From contig SCFE01000002.1 in the NCBI GenBank assembly GCA_004352715.1, positions 448,216 to 512,215 on the forward strand: a DNA stretch of 64,000 nt, given 5' to 3'. Numbering within the stretch: position 1 is the first letter of the stretch; each line of letters opens with the position of its first letter. The position numbers and the translations under genes were made by a program. The notes under the pieces were generated by a model. That model was not told the DNA's origin and searched no databases. It saw nothing but the letters and a program-made list of their open reading frames with translations. The DNA is from Hofstenia miamia. Taxonomy: Eukaryota > Xenacoelomorpha > Acoela. This document shows positions 36,201-51,200 of the stretch, in pieces.

Positions 36201-39200
36201 TCACCAGTTCTAGTTGGTGAATTTTTGGAAATATTAGCTTCTTAGTAAACTAAGCATTTGTCATTATTTGCTTAGTATATGATTTTAGACCACTGCATTG
36301 TGTTATAATCCAAAGGTATGTAATCATGGAAGGTTTTGCGCCAATTAGTCTAAATCTCATAGCATGAAAGCGGTCTTCGTTTTGGGTCTATGGTTTTATT
36401 TGCACATTTTTTTGGAATTGATACTTTGTGAATAACAATTACTCCAATAGACCTAATTTTCTTCTTATTTTTATTAAGTTCTATCCATCATTTATATCTG
36501 CTTTCAAAAATGCTATCATTATGCAGTATGCTATCTACAAACTACAAGTTTTAATAAGTACATCTTTCTGCACTTGCATGCTTTAGAATTTACAGAATTT
36601 TATGGTGTGCATAAAGCCCACATCGTAGCTCAAAGTCTTTTGAATCGTAGTGGGAAGTTAATCTCTCGCTGAAGTTTTCTAGTAGTTTAAATTACAGCAC
36701 ATTTAAATAAATATAAGCTGACAAATTTTGTAAATATTCAAGATAACCGGTAGAAGTTACACACATCATGAGTTTTTTGGCCTATTTACTGCCACTATTT
36801 CTATAATAATTGTATATAAAACACTTTCAAACTATTTTTGCCAAAGTATTCAAACGATTTTTCAGATAATTTATAATACAATACCGTAATGCCTATAAAG
36901 AATAGTTTAAATGTCTTTATAAATTTTAAATCATATTTGTAAGACTATAAAGTCTTGAGGAACCTGCATCTTTGATCACGTCTGGTTGACTCCTTTTAGG
37001 CGCTGCCCCTATAGCGATGGCGATCCTCAATGTAAGCTTCATTTATAATGTATTGGTTTGCTTGGCAACATCGTATAGCTGGGAAAGCTACTACAAACTG
37101 AGTTCTTCATTAGATATTTGACGCTTCTCTTGTTAAATGATTTGAATTTGGACGCTATATTTAAATAGAAAACGTTTTCATGTTTCTATGTTAGTAAAAG
37201 CCCTACTTTTGAGGGGTTGCTCTTCACATTGCATGAAAAAAAATACCTAAATATTTTCCAATTATAACTTTGAGAATATATTCAACGACAAGACAGTTTT
37301 AACATAAATATGAATGAAAGAAACACGACTTATTTCAAGAAATAGCACCTGCATATTTTCGAGTGAAATGCTAATTTATTTTAATAATCGGATAAATATG
37401 CATATACATAATCCTGTGATAAATAACGCTCTCTAGTTATGTTCTTCTGCGAAAGCAGTAAGTGTGATGTGATTATCAGTTACTAAAATGTATGTACGGT
37501 TCCCACAAAATACACCATAGATTTTACTTTTGCAATGGTTGAATTTATTTTTCTATCTCTAAATATATATTGAACCATTTAGGGTTTAATTGTTATTAAT
37601 TATAAATTATTTTGGTATTGGTTTCCTGTAAGCCTTTTATTTTTCTCTCAGTCCCAGTCAATTGTAACCCCTAGTTATGGAAACGTTCTTTTCACAGATG
37701 GTTAATTATTTTTTCTCTCATTGAAATATTCTGTTTAGATGCGAAATAACTGCATATTTTCAATAGTGATTGCGGACAATCGCCAGTTCGACTTTGGTGT
37801 TTCAAGTAAGTTTGAAGAAACATGATTTTATCTAGTTCCTAGGCAGTGGCGGTTCTAGGGGTAGGCGAGGGTGGGCATTGCCCACCCTCAGAATTGCTCT
37901 GCCCACGGCTTGCCCGTTCCGAGCAAATTCCAATACAGAAAAAATTGTAATACCTTAACTAAAAATGCCTACTTAGGTACTTTATAGTAATATCAGCTAT
38001 GCGAAGTGTGTCTACTACACAATATTATGTTATTCACATTTATTTTTGTTATTTAAATCTTTATGCTTTTTTATGTGTTTTTATATGGATATCAGAAGCT
38101 TTCTTCAATGCACAGAAAAGAATAGGGGTAGGTCTGTTTTAGAAATTCTTCATCTTCAGAGTCTATCAGCGATGATGAATTCGAAACAGATACAATTTCT
38201 TAGAGAAGCAGCAAACTAGTTTACCGCAACCACCACAAGGTCCATCTGACATCAGATCTAAACCATTTAATGGCCCTTCTCAGCCACGATTGCACAAGTT
38301 TCCACAATAATTATTTTGCAAAAAATATCGAGGATTTATCAAAGACTTCTATTTAACTTTTCCATGGCTTGGAATATAACATATCTGAAAATGTTGCCGA
38401 CATTTTCAAAATAAGTCCAGAACTCTACATGAGACAGCATTTGTTGAGAAGAGCTTCAGAGACTGGAAGCATACTAGCGGGTCTACAGACGCCTTCAGCA
38501 AGCATCAGAGATCAGAGTTGCACAAGATTTTTTCTGTGGCTTGGGAATACTTCAAAAAGCATAAAGATGCATCAGTACTGAGTATGCTTAGTGAAGCTCA
38601 TGCAAAACTTATCCAGCAAAATGGACATTATCTGTCCACAGTTGTAAAAGTCCTAAGATTAACAGCTTTTGAGCAAATTGCGCAAAGAGGCTATCGTGAA
38701 AGCGGTAAAGAAGAAGGCAATGTTCGTGAGATGTTAAAACGTATTGCTGAGAATTATCTTATGGTAAAATGCCAGCATCACGATATTCAAAATGAATTTT
38801 TTCCATTATGGTGTCAATAATCAGGAAACAAATTGCCAATGAACTCATTGAATGTGGATATTTTACCTTAATTGTTGATGAGACAAAGGATATATCAAAA
38901 ACCGAGCAGTTATCATTGTGTTGATATATATTTTTGAAGGCCAATTTTTTATGGAATTTCTTGGTTTTAAAGCTGCTGATGATTTAGATTCTGGGTCATT
39001 ACTAAACAGCATACTGGGGGTTTTGCAAAAGCGTGGTATTCCAATTGCATTATGTGTTGCACAGTGTTATGCTGGAGCATTGGTCATAAGTGACAAAGTA
39101 AATGGAGTGCAGCCGTGAGTTCGAGCTTTATTACCTTCTGCTATGTATGTGCATTGTCATGCTCATAGACTGAACTTGGTCATTGTAGACTGTCTGAACA

Positions 39201-42200
39201 ATGTGAAACCTGCGGCTGAATTCTTTTCACTTTTGCAGCAATTTTTGCTTTTATCTCAGGATCAGCTGTGCACCATTACTTAAAATAACTGCAGATGGAA
39301 AATGCTGCTGAAAAGTTGTTGAATTAAAATCGATCAGTGATGCTAGATGGACTTGTTAGGACGCATCGTGCCATGCCATTAGACGGTTACAAGCAAAATC
39401 ATTGCTTTCCCATGTTTCAGCAAATTTTGTGGCCATGCTTATTTCATTTGAGCACATACTGCAGCAGTAACTAAACGTCTACGGTCATCTACATTGGATC
39501 TTATGATATTTGATAACTGATGTGTAGATGATTTTGTTTTGCGTGAAAGTGCTGAAGGAAAAACATCTCAATGGCAGATTATTGTTAAGGAAGTTTATTT
39601 ATCTGTGATTGAGGAAAACAATCTTGAATAGGAAGAGATAAAGCGGAGATCGAAACTTCCGAAAAAGCTTCAAGATTCTGTTGCAACTGAAAGCACTTTA
39701 AAGAACTCCAATGTTAGAAGCTTTGATTAACTCCGTGTTAATGTTTTCTATGTTATTTTTTGATAATATTATTGGCGAAATGAGGCGAGTATTTTCAGAA
39801 AAAGCTGCTCATTGATGGAAAATCTTCATTTCCTGANNNNNNNNNNNNNNNNNNNNNAGTGCTGAAGGAAAAACATCTCAATGGCAGATTATTGTTAAGG
39901 AAGTTTATTTATCTGTGATTGAGGAAAACAATCTTGAATAGGAAGAGATAAAGCGGAGATCGAAACTTCCGAAAAAGCTTCAAGATTCTGTTGCAACTGA
40001 AAGCACTTTAAAGAACTCCAATGTTAGAAGCTTTGATTAACTCCGTGTTAATGTTTTCTATGTTATTTTTTGATAATATTATTGGCGAAATGAGGCGAGT
40101 ATTTTCAGAAAAAAGCTGCTCATTGATGGAAAGTCTTCATTTCCTGAATCCGCAAAACAGCAATTTCTTTGATGTCAATTGTATTGAGTTTCTTGCTGAA
40201 TGATTTCACCTTAATCTTGTTGATGCTGAGTGTCATAGTGCAAAACGCCTCATTCAGAGAAAATCTAAAGAATTGAAGAGTATGAGAGATCTTCTTGAAA
40301 TTTTACAAGGATACTTTCTACGAATTGTGGAAGTTACTGCAAATAGGTGTGACCCTGCCTGTCAGCTCTGCTGGATGTGAACGCATCTTTTAACGATTAA
40401 GAATTACTAAGAATAATCTTAGAAATAGTATGACAGATACTCGCCTAACTGATATTAGTATTCTGGCTATGACCAACACTCGGCCTGAGAATTTGGACCT
40501 AGATGAAATTATTGATAAATTTTGTGCATCTCACAGCAATCGCAGAATTGTTGTCAAATAATGGTTTTATAAGTTTTTGCATTTTAATTTTTAGTTTAAC
40601 TGTAGTGTACTGTTTGTGTAATTAGTATATTGAAATATATCCTTAGATGTCTTGACAAATGTTTAATGCTTTATTTACTTACTTGAAGAATACATGATTA
40701 ATTTATGCGTAGTGGCTATGCTACTTGCCCTGCCCACTCTGAAATTTGTCTGCCCGATTGATGCCCGCCCTCCTACTAAACCCTAGATCCGCCACTGTCC
40801 CTAGACTCACTAGAGCTAAGTATTAACAAATATACATGGAATATGTTGAAATTCAAATTATTAAGTATATATCTTGCTGTTTTCATATTCCACTCAGTGA
40901 TGTCCAGTATATATTTAAAAATCTTGCTTAAGAATAATTATTTACCATTACTCCAATAAAATTGTGGTATAGCATTTTAAACTTAGCTTAACTTAACAAT
41001 ATATTTGTAATTCCCACTAGAATATATTGTAGTTCTTATATCTAGGGATTATGATTACCTTTGCTAAGTAAAGTGGTGTCCATTATATTGAGCACTTTGC
41101 CTGGAAAGGCAGAACGTGCGTTTTCAAAGGCTGAATTTCTGAATAACAGAGTCAACTCATCAAGTGTAAAAATTCATTTATACTCGCCTGAAGTTGTTTG
41201 TTATTTTTCTTTTATTTTCATAATAAAAATATTTTTCTTTATTTTAAAAAATCAGATTTTTGTATTCAATTCATTTATACGGTTCGTGTAAATATTATTT
41301 ATACGAAATTTAGTTTTAGAATCTTATGTAAAATATTTTACTGAATGTCATTGATTACACTATCAGTTCGTATCAAGTAAGTTTTCACATGTAGCGTTTA
41401 CTCTATGTAGTTTCATCTATCCCCTCGACACTCATATTTGCCTATCATTAAGAAGTATTCATTCAACTAAGTTAAGTTATCGTTGTAAGCAATGAAATTC
41501 TCGCTTTCCTTCAAAATATTTTCGATCCACCGTTTTCGTTTTTACTATTTCAGAAATTATTTTTTGGTCTTGTGTAAAGGCATTTTTCTCAGTCCCAAGT
41601 GACTTTATCACCTCTGTAGAAATACCATATAAAGGTGTATGTTATACTTACATGTATACACTTGTGCTTGAAGCTTTTTGTAACTTTCTAATTTTTAACA
41701 AAATACGATGCTTTGAAGGATTCATTTCTCCTTAATATGTGAATCAATTCGTTTCTTAATTATTATGTCGAAGTGACAGATAGGTGCATGAAATTGATCA
41801 AATTACTTGTCATAACCGACTCTGTACATATGAACATGAACTTTATTTTTTTAATATATTGCTTAAAAAATGCTTGTGTTCTAATGTGCAATGTTAACTG
41901 TACAAATATAATTTGTGTGTGTATAATTAACTGATAATGACAAACTCGTAAAAGCTTGATGTTTATATACTATAAACTGAAGAATTTCGTATTTGTTTTA
42001 GGACAAAGTGATTTGCGTAAATGGCTGTATGGCTTAGCGTTGACTACTAATATGGACAGCGTCGATGGCTTGGCTTTGTTCCCATTCAAAAGTAACGTTG
42101 ATTTTGGGGATTTGGGATCCTCGCATGAAAAACCACGGTATCAAAATAAAATTGAAGTAAAAAGTACAGACTCCAAAATGGAGCCTTATTTCTGTGTGCT

Positions 42201-45200
42201 GAGGGGGAAATCCATTGCATTCTACACGTCTGAACAGGTATTGTTGTTGAAGAACATATGTTTATTGGTGGGTTCTAAACTGGTTTCTTGAGTATTGAGC
42301 TCTCGTTGTTAATATATAATACAAGTGTGCAGTCTTATGAAAAAAGTTTATTAGTTGTCCATTATTTCTTAACATCATATACATGATATATTTTTTGAAT
42401 TAGATTAGAATTTGATAAATTTTGACAAGTGGTGATGTATTTTCGTTTGTAGCTTCAGAATTTACAAATCGTCTGATAAAATTAATGTTTGTTCATTATC
42501 ACTGTGTATAATCAAAAGTTTAAATAAGAGACGTTGCTTTTTACAGAAAACTTGTTTAAGATGACTTTCACATTATTTTTAATGTTTCTCACTGATATCC
42601 ATTAAATAAACATAGAGTGCATTATATTGAATTCAATTACATCCTAACTTGCAAATTTGAATAATTTTTTCTTAGATTTTATTGATGAACTTCCATTCCA
42701 TGTCTATTTTACAGTTACTAGTTGTTTTAATGATCACATTTCTTAATAACTATAGATCTGAATGTCAGTTATAAACTTAAAATTTATTGTCTTGCAATGA
42801 TAGTTGCTACCTGTTAATAGATTACAATTATTTCCTAACAACTTTAAAATGCTTCTGATTTTAGGACATTGAGATCTTCTGTCCTTCGTTTTACTTCCTC
42901 ATACAATTGATGTCTCTGAAAGACGTTCCGCATCATCCTGATCGCGTGAAGCTAATTTCCTCGTACAACACGTTCTTCATGTAATGACTTATTTACATTC
43001 ATTCAGCGTGTATAGTAGTGTGTTATAGTATGTACTTGCACAATTAGTATTGTATCAATTGTTTCCTCTCAACACGCTTGCCAATAATTTAGATTCAACA
43101 ATTTTGTTTGTAATAATATCGTTAGAAACCAAAGAATATCGGCTTTTCAAGCCGCTTTGAACATGCTACGTTTTCAAATTCAATTTTTGATATTTTCTCT
43201 ATTAAACGCGATGGCAAATTTAACGAGTTGTGATCTCGGAGTTGTCAATAGAAATTTAATTTATTTTATTTTCCTTTTTAGTCTATTTTTGCTTTGTTGT
43301 ACTTGGTCCTTGGAGATTGCTCATTATTAATTTGTCACCGCTTCCTAATGTTTCAAGTATTTCGTGTGTCTTTGTAATCTGATTTATGTTGATCAAGATT
43401 GGTTTCTTTCCAATGAACACTTCAGTGATATTTTCGAGGATTGACTTGTGGTTCTGAATAAAAATTTCAAAGCTTTATAATAACGAAAACTTATTTTACA
43501 TTGTATTAGGTTGGGGAAAAACAATGTCGTTTTGCAGGATTTTTGACAGCATGGACAAAATTCAAATCTGCACGATATTTTTGTTAAAGTTCAAACTAGG
43601 CTATAAAGCTGCCAGACAGGTCGTGATATCAATGATGCGTTTGGCCCAGGGATCACTAACAAACTTATGACAAAAAGATGTTTCAAGAAATCTTGCAATG
43701 GTGACGGAGGCCTCGAAGTTCAAAACGGTCAATGCCGGCCGACTGTAGTTGACTACGAAAATCTGAAGCGCCAATCCTAACAAAGCCACACGAGAAGTTG
43801 CTGATGAACTCAAGTTCGAACATTCAACAATCTTTTACCATTTGAAGGAAATGGGGAATAGAAAAATCGTCGTTTTGAGATGTCTTCTCGGCTCTTGCTG
43901 CGCAACAGAAACTGCCCATTTCTTGAACGAATTGTGATAAGTAATGAGAAGTGGATTCCCAAAAAATATTATGGTGACTGTTTGGTGGTCTGCGATCCAT
44001 CATAGCTTCTTGAATCAAGCCGAAATGATTGCAGCGGAAAAAAATACTGCCACCAAATTGGCGAAATGCACAAGACCAATTTATGCGACAAAGATTGGTA
44101 AATGTGAAAGGAACAATTCTCTTCCATGACAACACTGGCTGACCCTGCAAAAGACGAACGAATTGGGCTATGAAACACTGCCTTGCCCACCATATTCACT
44201 GGACCCCTCTCCCACCGATTATCACTTTTTCAAGCAGCTCGACAACTCTTACCTGAGAAATGCTTCAAAAGCCGAGATGATACTAAATCGGCCTTCAATG
44301 ACTTCATCCCTTCCAGAACTCCGGATTTTTATGATCATAGACTAAATATACTTGTTTCCCGTTGTCAAAAATTTGTTAATTGTAATGGTTCTTATTTTGA
44401 TTAATATAGTTTGGCATTATAAAAGTTATAGTGTTTTGAAGATGAATGTCAAATACGGCATTTTTTTGCACCAACATAATAATTGTCATTACCAATTTTC
44501 AGAATTCTGCAGGTACTCATTTTGATTCTAAGCAAGAATTTGTGCATTGTTTTGCATATAATAGAATAACTATGTAACTAGTTGAATTTTTTATTTTAAG
44601 CGTGATTTTACTCTACAGTAACATGACCAAATGTGGATCACACGACCCATTTCCACCTCTGTCATAGTCAGAAAGCCATTTAGCTCCCCTTGTAATCAAT
44701 TGGCTAAGTATATATATATACTGTTTCATTCTATATTGTCTGTAGACGCGGTTGTTTAATCATGCACTCTATGAACTATCGTGTAAAAGGTTGTCAATTG
44801 TTTGCGCTCTACTCCAAGAACGAGAGTAGAATCCTCGTGCATATTGATATTCTAATCTCCACTATTGAAATGCTATTTATATTACCTCAATTATATTGAA
44901 GATGCTTTTAGTTTAGGTAGTGTACTTTTCAGTTGGTACCGAGAAATTTAAGAAAATTTTTCAATAAAATGAGCTTGCCGTTGTTTCTAATTCAAAAGCT
45001 AAACACATTCTATTTAGTTTAATCTTTGATTCCGAAGAAGAATGTGATGCTTTCAAAAGTGTTTTCAAGGTTTCTATCGAATTGGCGTATGTCACAGAAA
45101 CCAAGGTAATTGAACATAGTCGTCTAGTAAATATAATGCAAGTTAATGATGTTTCCACTTGGTACTGGTAAGGAGACCGCCTTAAATTTCTTTGCTAGTG

Positions 45201-48200
45201 TTAATTAATATTGCTTTATGTAAATTTGTTGATGTGTTCCTTGATTTTGAAATTCGGTAAAGTACAAATTTATGAATTAATTTAGTATTATGACGATGTG
45301 CGGGAAAATCTTTCTTGTCGTGTCTGTGCTGATTGCAACATGGATGATCCTCATTGGGTGGCTCAAGATTTCTGCGTCGTTGTCTGTGAAAAATGCGTTG
45401 GTTAGTATTTACCTTAATGTTATGGTAAAAGTGCAATTATAGTCACCTCTATCATAATTTTTAAATTTTCATATGCATTAAGTAGTTAACTTGATAATAG
45501 TTATTTAATCTGTTTTCTTTTAATTTTTCCGTTGAGATTTAATCGTTATAATGAATTTTTCTTTTAAAAGTTTCCCAACTGTTCTTGATTTACCAAATGT
45601 TTATTGAACGTCTTTCAGTGTTTTAGTGTAATTTTGTGTCTTATGGAATGGGTGTTTTAGCCGGTTGATTTCGTGGTAAGTCGTATTCTTAGTTTGCATG
45701 CAGTGTTCCGTTTGTTAGACTAAATATATTTATTTAGTTAATAGTCTGATTAAATGTTGCACGTTTTCGTTAAAATCGTCGCCTTCTGTAGTTCTTTTAC
45801 GAAGTTAGCTCTTCGACCGCTATGTTTTGTTCACTGTTTACGTTTTGATTCATAAGCGTAGCATTTTACCTTCTATGTTATCAGGGCCGGATTTAGTGGG
45901 GTGGACAGGGTGGTTAGCCACCTACTCCAACTGTGCACTCAGTCCTACCACTAACTCTTTTTTTCATTTTTGGTGTTGTTCCAATATACTTTTATTAGAA
46001 TCAGCATTTTTAAATTAGTAACATTTCAATCAATTTTTTTTAATAAATACAGTTTTATTGGTTGTATATTTTATTAAAACATAACTCAACATCTAAAAAT
46101 TACAAATAACACATGTTTCGACTTTAGTATTTTACTTTATTATAATTTCAATCATGTAACTTTTTATCTGAAGATTTTCAATGTTGAAATTTTAATGCAT
46201 ACATTTTTAATAATTACAAATTGTTTTCCCAAGATTTACTCAATTTCTTTGGGCGATAAGACAAAGTAAGAATAACGTAAAAACCAATTAAATTTAGTTC
46301 TGGAGAGAAATTTAAGGAGTTCTTTGAAACAGTAAATATCATTGATTAGGTCATTAATTAATTCAAACTTGACGTTTTTAAACCTGCATGTTATTTTACC
46401 ACATAAAACTTTAAAGTAATATTGACATGACTTTTGCATGAGTTTGGTGACAAAACAGGAAAAGTTTTTGCGTCCGGCAAGCAATATTTATAGCAAACTA
46501 TGGAGATGGAAAAGGCATTTTGGCAAATCAAAGATACAAGTATTTCTTCATTGCTACAGACCCATGCTGATGATGTATTATTTCCTAATATAAGAGAACT
46601 TCTTTTTATATTAGCTGTGCTCCCCATCGGCAGCTGTAAGTCTGAGAGATCATTCTCATGTCTTCTATGAATTCATAGTTCACTGCACACAGACATGAGA
46701 ACAAACCAACTATCCGACCTATGAGTTGTAGCAATGAACTGTCACAATATCCAGATTTCTCTGGCTGAAGTCCCTCCTTTTATCAACCCATTTAACCATT
46801 GTGCACCATACAGAATTTACATAGAATATGTTTCTTTGTGTGTTATTGAGACATGCCCTGCTATAATATCAAAAGTGTTAGGTATTTTGTGACACTGTTT
46901 ATGAGGGTTTTGCGATCTTTGACCATTGGCCACCCCCTAAATATTGACCTAGATCCGCTACTGGTTATTGTTCCTTTTTTACTTTCCTGCGTAACTTACA
47001 TTAACTTTTTCATTACTTTCATTTGAATATTCGAATAAATTGATATTCGTTATTTGATCATTTGAGAAAAAGGTCGAATTTCTATTCAAATTTTCTTCAT
47101 TATTCGTATTCAAATTGGATTAACAGAATTATTTGAATTTTTCTTGGATATGTAGACATTCGAAGTTTTATTGCATTGTTGGAACGTTGAAACTGGGAAA
47201 TACATGTATAGTATTTGCTATATAGTTTATACTGAGGCATATGGAGAGAAATTACTTTAACCATGCAAATTCCAATCGACCAATTATTGTATGAAGAATT
47301 TTTATATAAAACCAAATGATAATAATCGAATACTACTATTTGAAATTCATTATTCGAATAAATCAATGATTTCGTATTCAATAAAAATAGGCAATTATGC
47401 GATTGATCAAACCATTTATTCGATCTTTGTAATGTGTAATTCTTAGGTTAAGTATTTTTTATGCCTTGTTTGAAATTTCTTTGTGGAATTTTCTCATAAG
47501 TTCAACAACACATTGTTAATTAATTATATAGAATTCAATGTATTTGAATTGGCTTGCGTGCAATGTTGCGTAATATTATTTTTTTTAAACTTCGGCCTAT
47601 CTTTTGCATTTCTTGGGGTCAAGCGCTGCCCGGCCCATGTCCATCTCTGTCCTCACTTGCTAAAAAATCATTTCAAATGCTACTAAGATTTTATTTCACT
47701 TATAATAAGCCTGAAAAATTCACTATAATCGTCATAAAGCCACAGTGGTTAACTATAAATACAAGTATTAAAAAATTAGTTTGCAATTTTATTTTGATTT
47801 TCGGTTTATCTCTTAAACAGAAACGACATTCACAGCTGTATACATAATAGAAATATCAATCCGTCTAGCAAAATAATGAATGTGTATAATTCGGTTACAA
47901 TCATTTTTTCATTATTTGCTATTCCAATATGCGAAGGAAATATTTAGGAGTCATGTCTAATCCTGCGTGCTTCAGTTCATTAACAGCTTTAATATCGTGT
48001 TCTAGTATGAATATTAACACGCTTATGTGAATATAACTTCGTCTCTTCACAATAATGGATTTAGTAAAAATCCCTAATCAATAAATATCTTTTGTCTACC
48101 AATTTTCTAAAAAAGTCAATAACAATGTATTTCTTAATAATTTTCTTGCATAAACTCCGTTTATGAATTATTGCAATTAAGTCATCTTTGTGTTCGACAT

Positions 48201-51200
48201 TTTCTAATCTCCAATGTGATTTCAACGGTTGTTGGAATATTACATTTCCTACAATTCTTTTGTAAGTAGATCCTTTTGCTGTTTAGTTATATTAATGTTA
48301 ATTTTGGAAATTGAATGTTTTTTATAGTGTATAAAACTTTTCTAGTAATTGATATTCAATTGAAAAATCAGTTTAGTGAGCTGATTTGAGGTGGTCGTTA
48401 TTATGCTTTGAGCTTGTTGCCTTCAGAAATAATTGTATTTACAAATGTTATTGTTTGGATGGCATTCTATTCTCTATCTGAATTAAATCCAAGACCAATC
48501 CAGAATGTTCATTTTGGTCTCTTTATCATATCGCTTGATTGTTTGTGCTAGAGGAGTGCAAAGCTGGTATTTGCAATTTGTAGCAGTTGATGTATTGAGG
48601 CAGTCGGTGGCGACTCAGCCGGATAGAATAAAAACAAAATCCACTTTAGCTGTTTATAGCATGTTCACAATGTTTTTGGCCAAAATGTGATTTTCGCGAA
48701 CAAATATTAAATTCAGCAAACTTTCAGTGGATAGTTTAGATTGGCGAGGCTTAATGCCATTCTGGCCGCACTTCAGATTGTTCACAGAATCAAAATCACC
48801 GAGATTTTGGCCGTAAAACGTCAGCGGTTAGGGATTAAATTTATTTGCGATAATGGCTCCACCGGCTGACGCACACCTAGTTGGTGCATAACGGGTGGTG
48901 ACTAAAATATGTACTAAGCTCATTACATAACTATAAGTAATAGAAAGATTTTTTGATTGCATTACAATTAATGCGCAGCACGATGTAGTTCTTTTTCCTA
49001 GCATTTGAGCAATGCTTTGCGAATGTCTACATTTCGTGTACAGCGCTGACATTTGTAAGGCGGATTGAACATAATATCGTTCTCTCCAATTGTTCATTAT
49101 TGTCCGCAATGCAATCATTTCTGTAAACTACTTGGGCTAGTTGGTCCTCCATTGGGGTATATCAGTTCGAATGCTGTCCTTTGGCAAAATATGATGTTTT
49201 CGGGTAAAGAATTGCTGTGTGGTTCTAGTGTAAAAATTTCTGAGACACTATTCAGTAACTTCTTTTTTGTAATTTTTAGTCAAAACATGATTTTAGCATC
49301 GAATTATTATTTAGCTTCCTAACAGCTTTTTACTTCACTTCCATCTCAGTAATAGTACTTATTACCTGGCATTTGACTTCCATCGTCAAGTTCACAATCC
49401 GTTCCTTGTGCCAGTGAGTCAAGTTTTCGACAGGTTTTCTTAACCGATGCTTCTTGCTATTTATTAGATCGAGGTCCTTTCGGTTTTTCTTACATGTAAG
49501 ATTTGTGTTATTCTTTGTTTTCACAACACGAGAGTGTGAGCATTGCAACTGTCAGGCAATTTCACGTATGCTTGGCTGATTGTACTTCTTCATTTGTTCA
49601 AACCATTTGACTTTCCTGTTGGACATATTAATCGGATGACCACTGCCAATGACGCCTGGAGAACTCTCTCCTCTCATAATTGCTTAGCATATTATATTTT
49701 GTTGTTCTAGGCACGTCCTCACATTCCCTTTGCTTATTTTTGTAGCACTTCGTGTTTGCCTTCCATAGTTATACGACAAAAATGAGTGTCATGCAATTTT
49801 TGCGTGACAAAATGAAATAATCATCATTTGATAAAATATAATTTGGAAATTTTTAGTCACCAACCGTTAACTATGAGGTACTGTTCTTTAAATTGCAATC
49901 GAATTGTTGTTGAACTTTATTTTAAGCAGAATTATGCACGTGATACTTCGAAAACCTTTTTTAAATGTCTTTAAAGCGTCGGCATATTATTTTTTAGTAC
50001 ATTGAGATTCAAGCTTTCGCTCTCAGTATGCTGAAATCAAGTAGTATGATTTTAGAGAAATAGTGCATTGGGTGTTTACTCAATGGTAGAGTAGCTGTTA
50101 GTCTCGAGAAATTTACAATGGCTTGTTGGTATTTATGACATAATGTCTAAGTATATAACGCAGTTTACTAAAAACTAGTGTATTAATGGCATTATTACCA
50201 TCGAGAGAAATGTTTTGACTTCTGATAAAACTTTCGTGTTGTGTGTTACCAAGATTTAGGCTGACAGCAGATAATGGTAGTGTACTAAAGATTATTTGCA
50301 AATGGGGATTCTCCAGAGTTTATTGCAGTTTAAACCAATGAGGTTAACTCGTTCATTTGAATATGCTTTTAAGTTGTTAAGGTTTCTATAATGTGTTTGA
50401 GGCTTTCTTGATTGGTAACTATAAGAATCATATTGTTAGCAAAGGCCAGTATTTTACATTTATATGAAGTCTTCCCTAGTTTTAGACTCTTATATTGCTG
50501 TTGTCGAGTTTCGCTCAATGATGTTTGATTGCCATGTTAAAAACAATGCAGAACAGGACCTTGAATAATAGCGTTGGTCAATCAGCTGTTTAGGGCTTAT
50601 CATAACATATGAGTAGTTATTAGTGTAAAGTACAACTTTTAATAAATAGGCTTGTATCATATGTAATTTCGCATGATTAGTAATTATAACAAAAAAAATA
50701 TAACACATGCAACATATATATTCAAACGTCATCATTAGGAACCGGAAAAATATGTTAAAAAAACGGTTGGAATATGTCATATTTATGTGCTAAAAATCTG
50801 AAAATATGTGAAAAAAATATGTGACATGAAAATTTTGAATTACACAGGAAATGTGTTTAGGAAAAGATAAATTTCCAAATTTTCAATCAAAATGTTAGGT
50901 TTTTCAGTGAAATATCGTTTCAACTTAGAGAAGAGCCGCTCAACTTCGACGGAAGTAATGGGGCAAAACATTAGTTCGCATGTCTTGTCGGCTACATGCT
51001 GCAGGCCATTCGGACCATCCCGCACGTCCATGAACTTTCTCTGCGCATAGGGAAAATTTCCCAAGCTGTTGCAGAAATTTTCGGCGTTCTGAATTGCTTC
51101 CAAAAGGGAACAATTTTCCAGCAATGTGGTCTGCGCTGCAAGTGCTGCTTCTAATGGTAATAAAGAGGCCAAGTTTTCTTGTAAATTTGGGTCAGTGAAA

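Larger units (their letters stand above)
37844..40797 (+). mobile_element. hAT transposon (TTF/ZMYM1-like), degraded
   Basis: The 17-bp terminal repeats are CAGTGGCGGTTCTAGGG and, reverse complemented from the right, CAGTGGCGGATCTAGGG (16 of 17). The 8-bp flanks TTCCTAGG and TCCCTAGA agree at six positions. The transposase on plus is broken by stops and frameshifts. It inserted 38 bp after the donor of ARAP-like exon 6, in the same orientation as the gene. A 21-N gap with a flanking 290-bp duplication (39548-39836 and 39858-40147) inflates its length. Confidence 0.9.
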
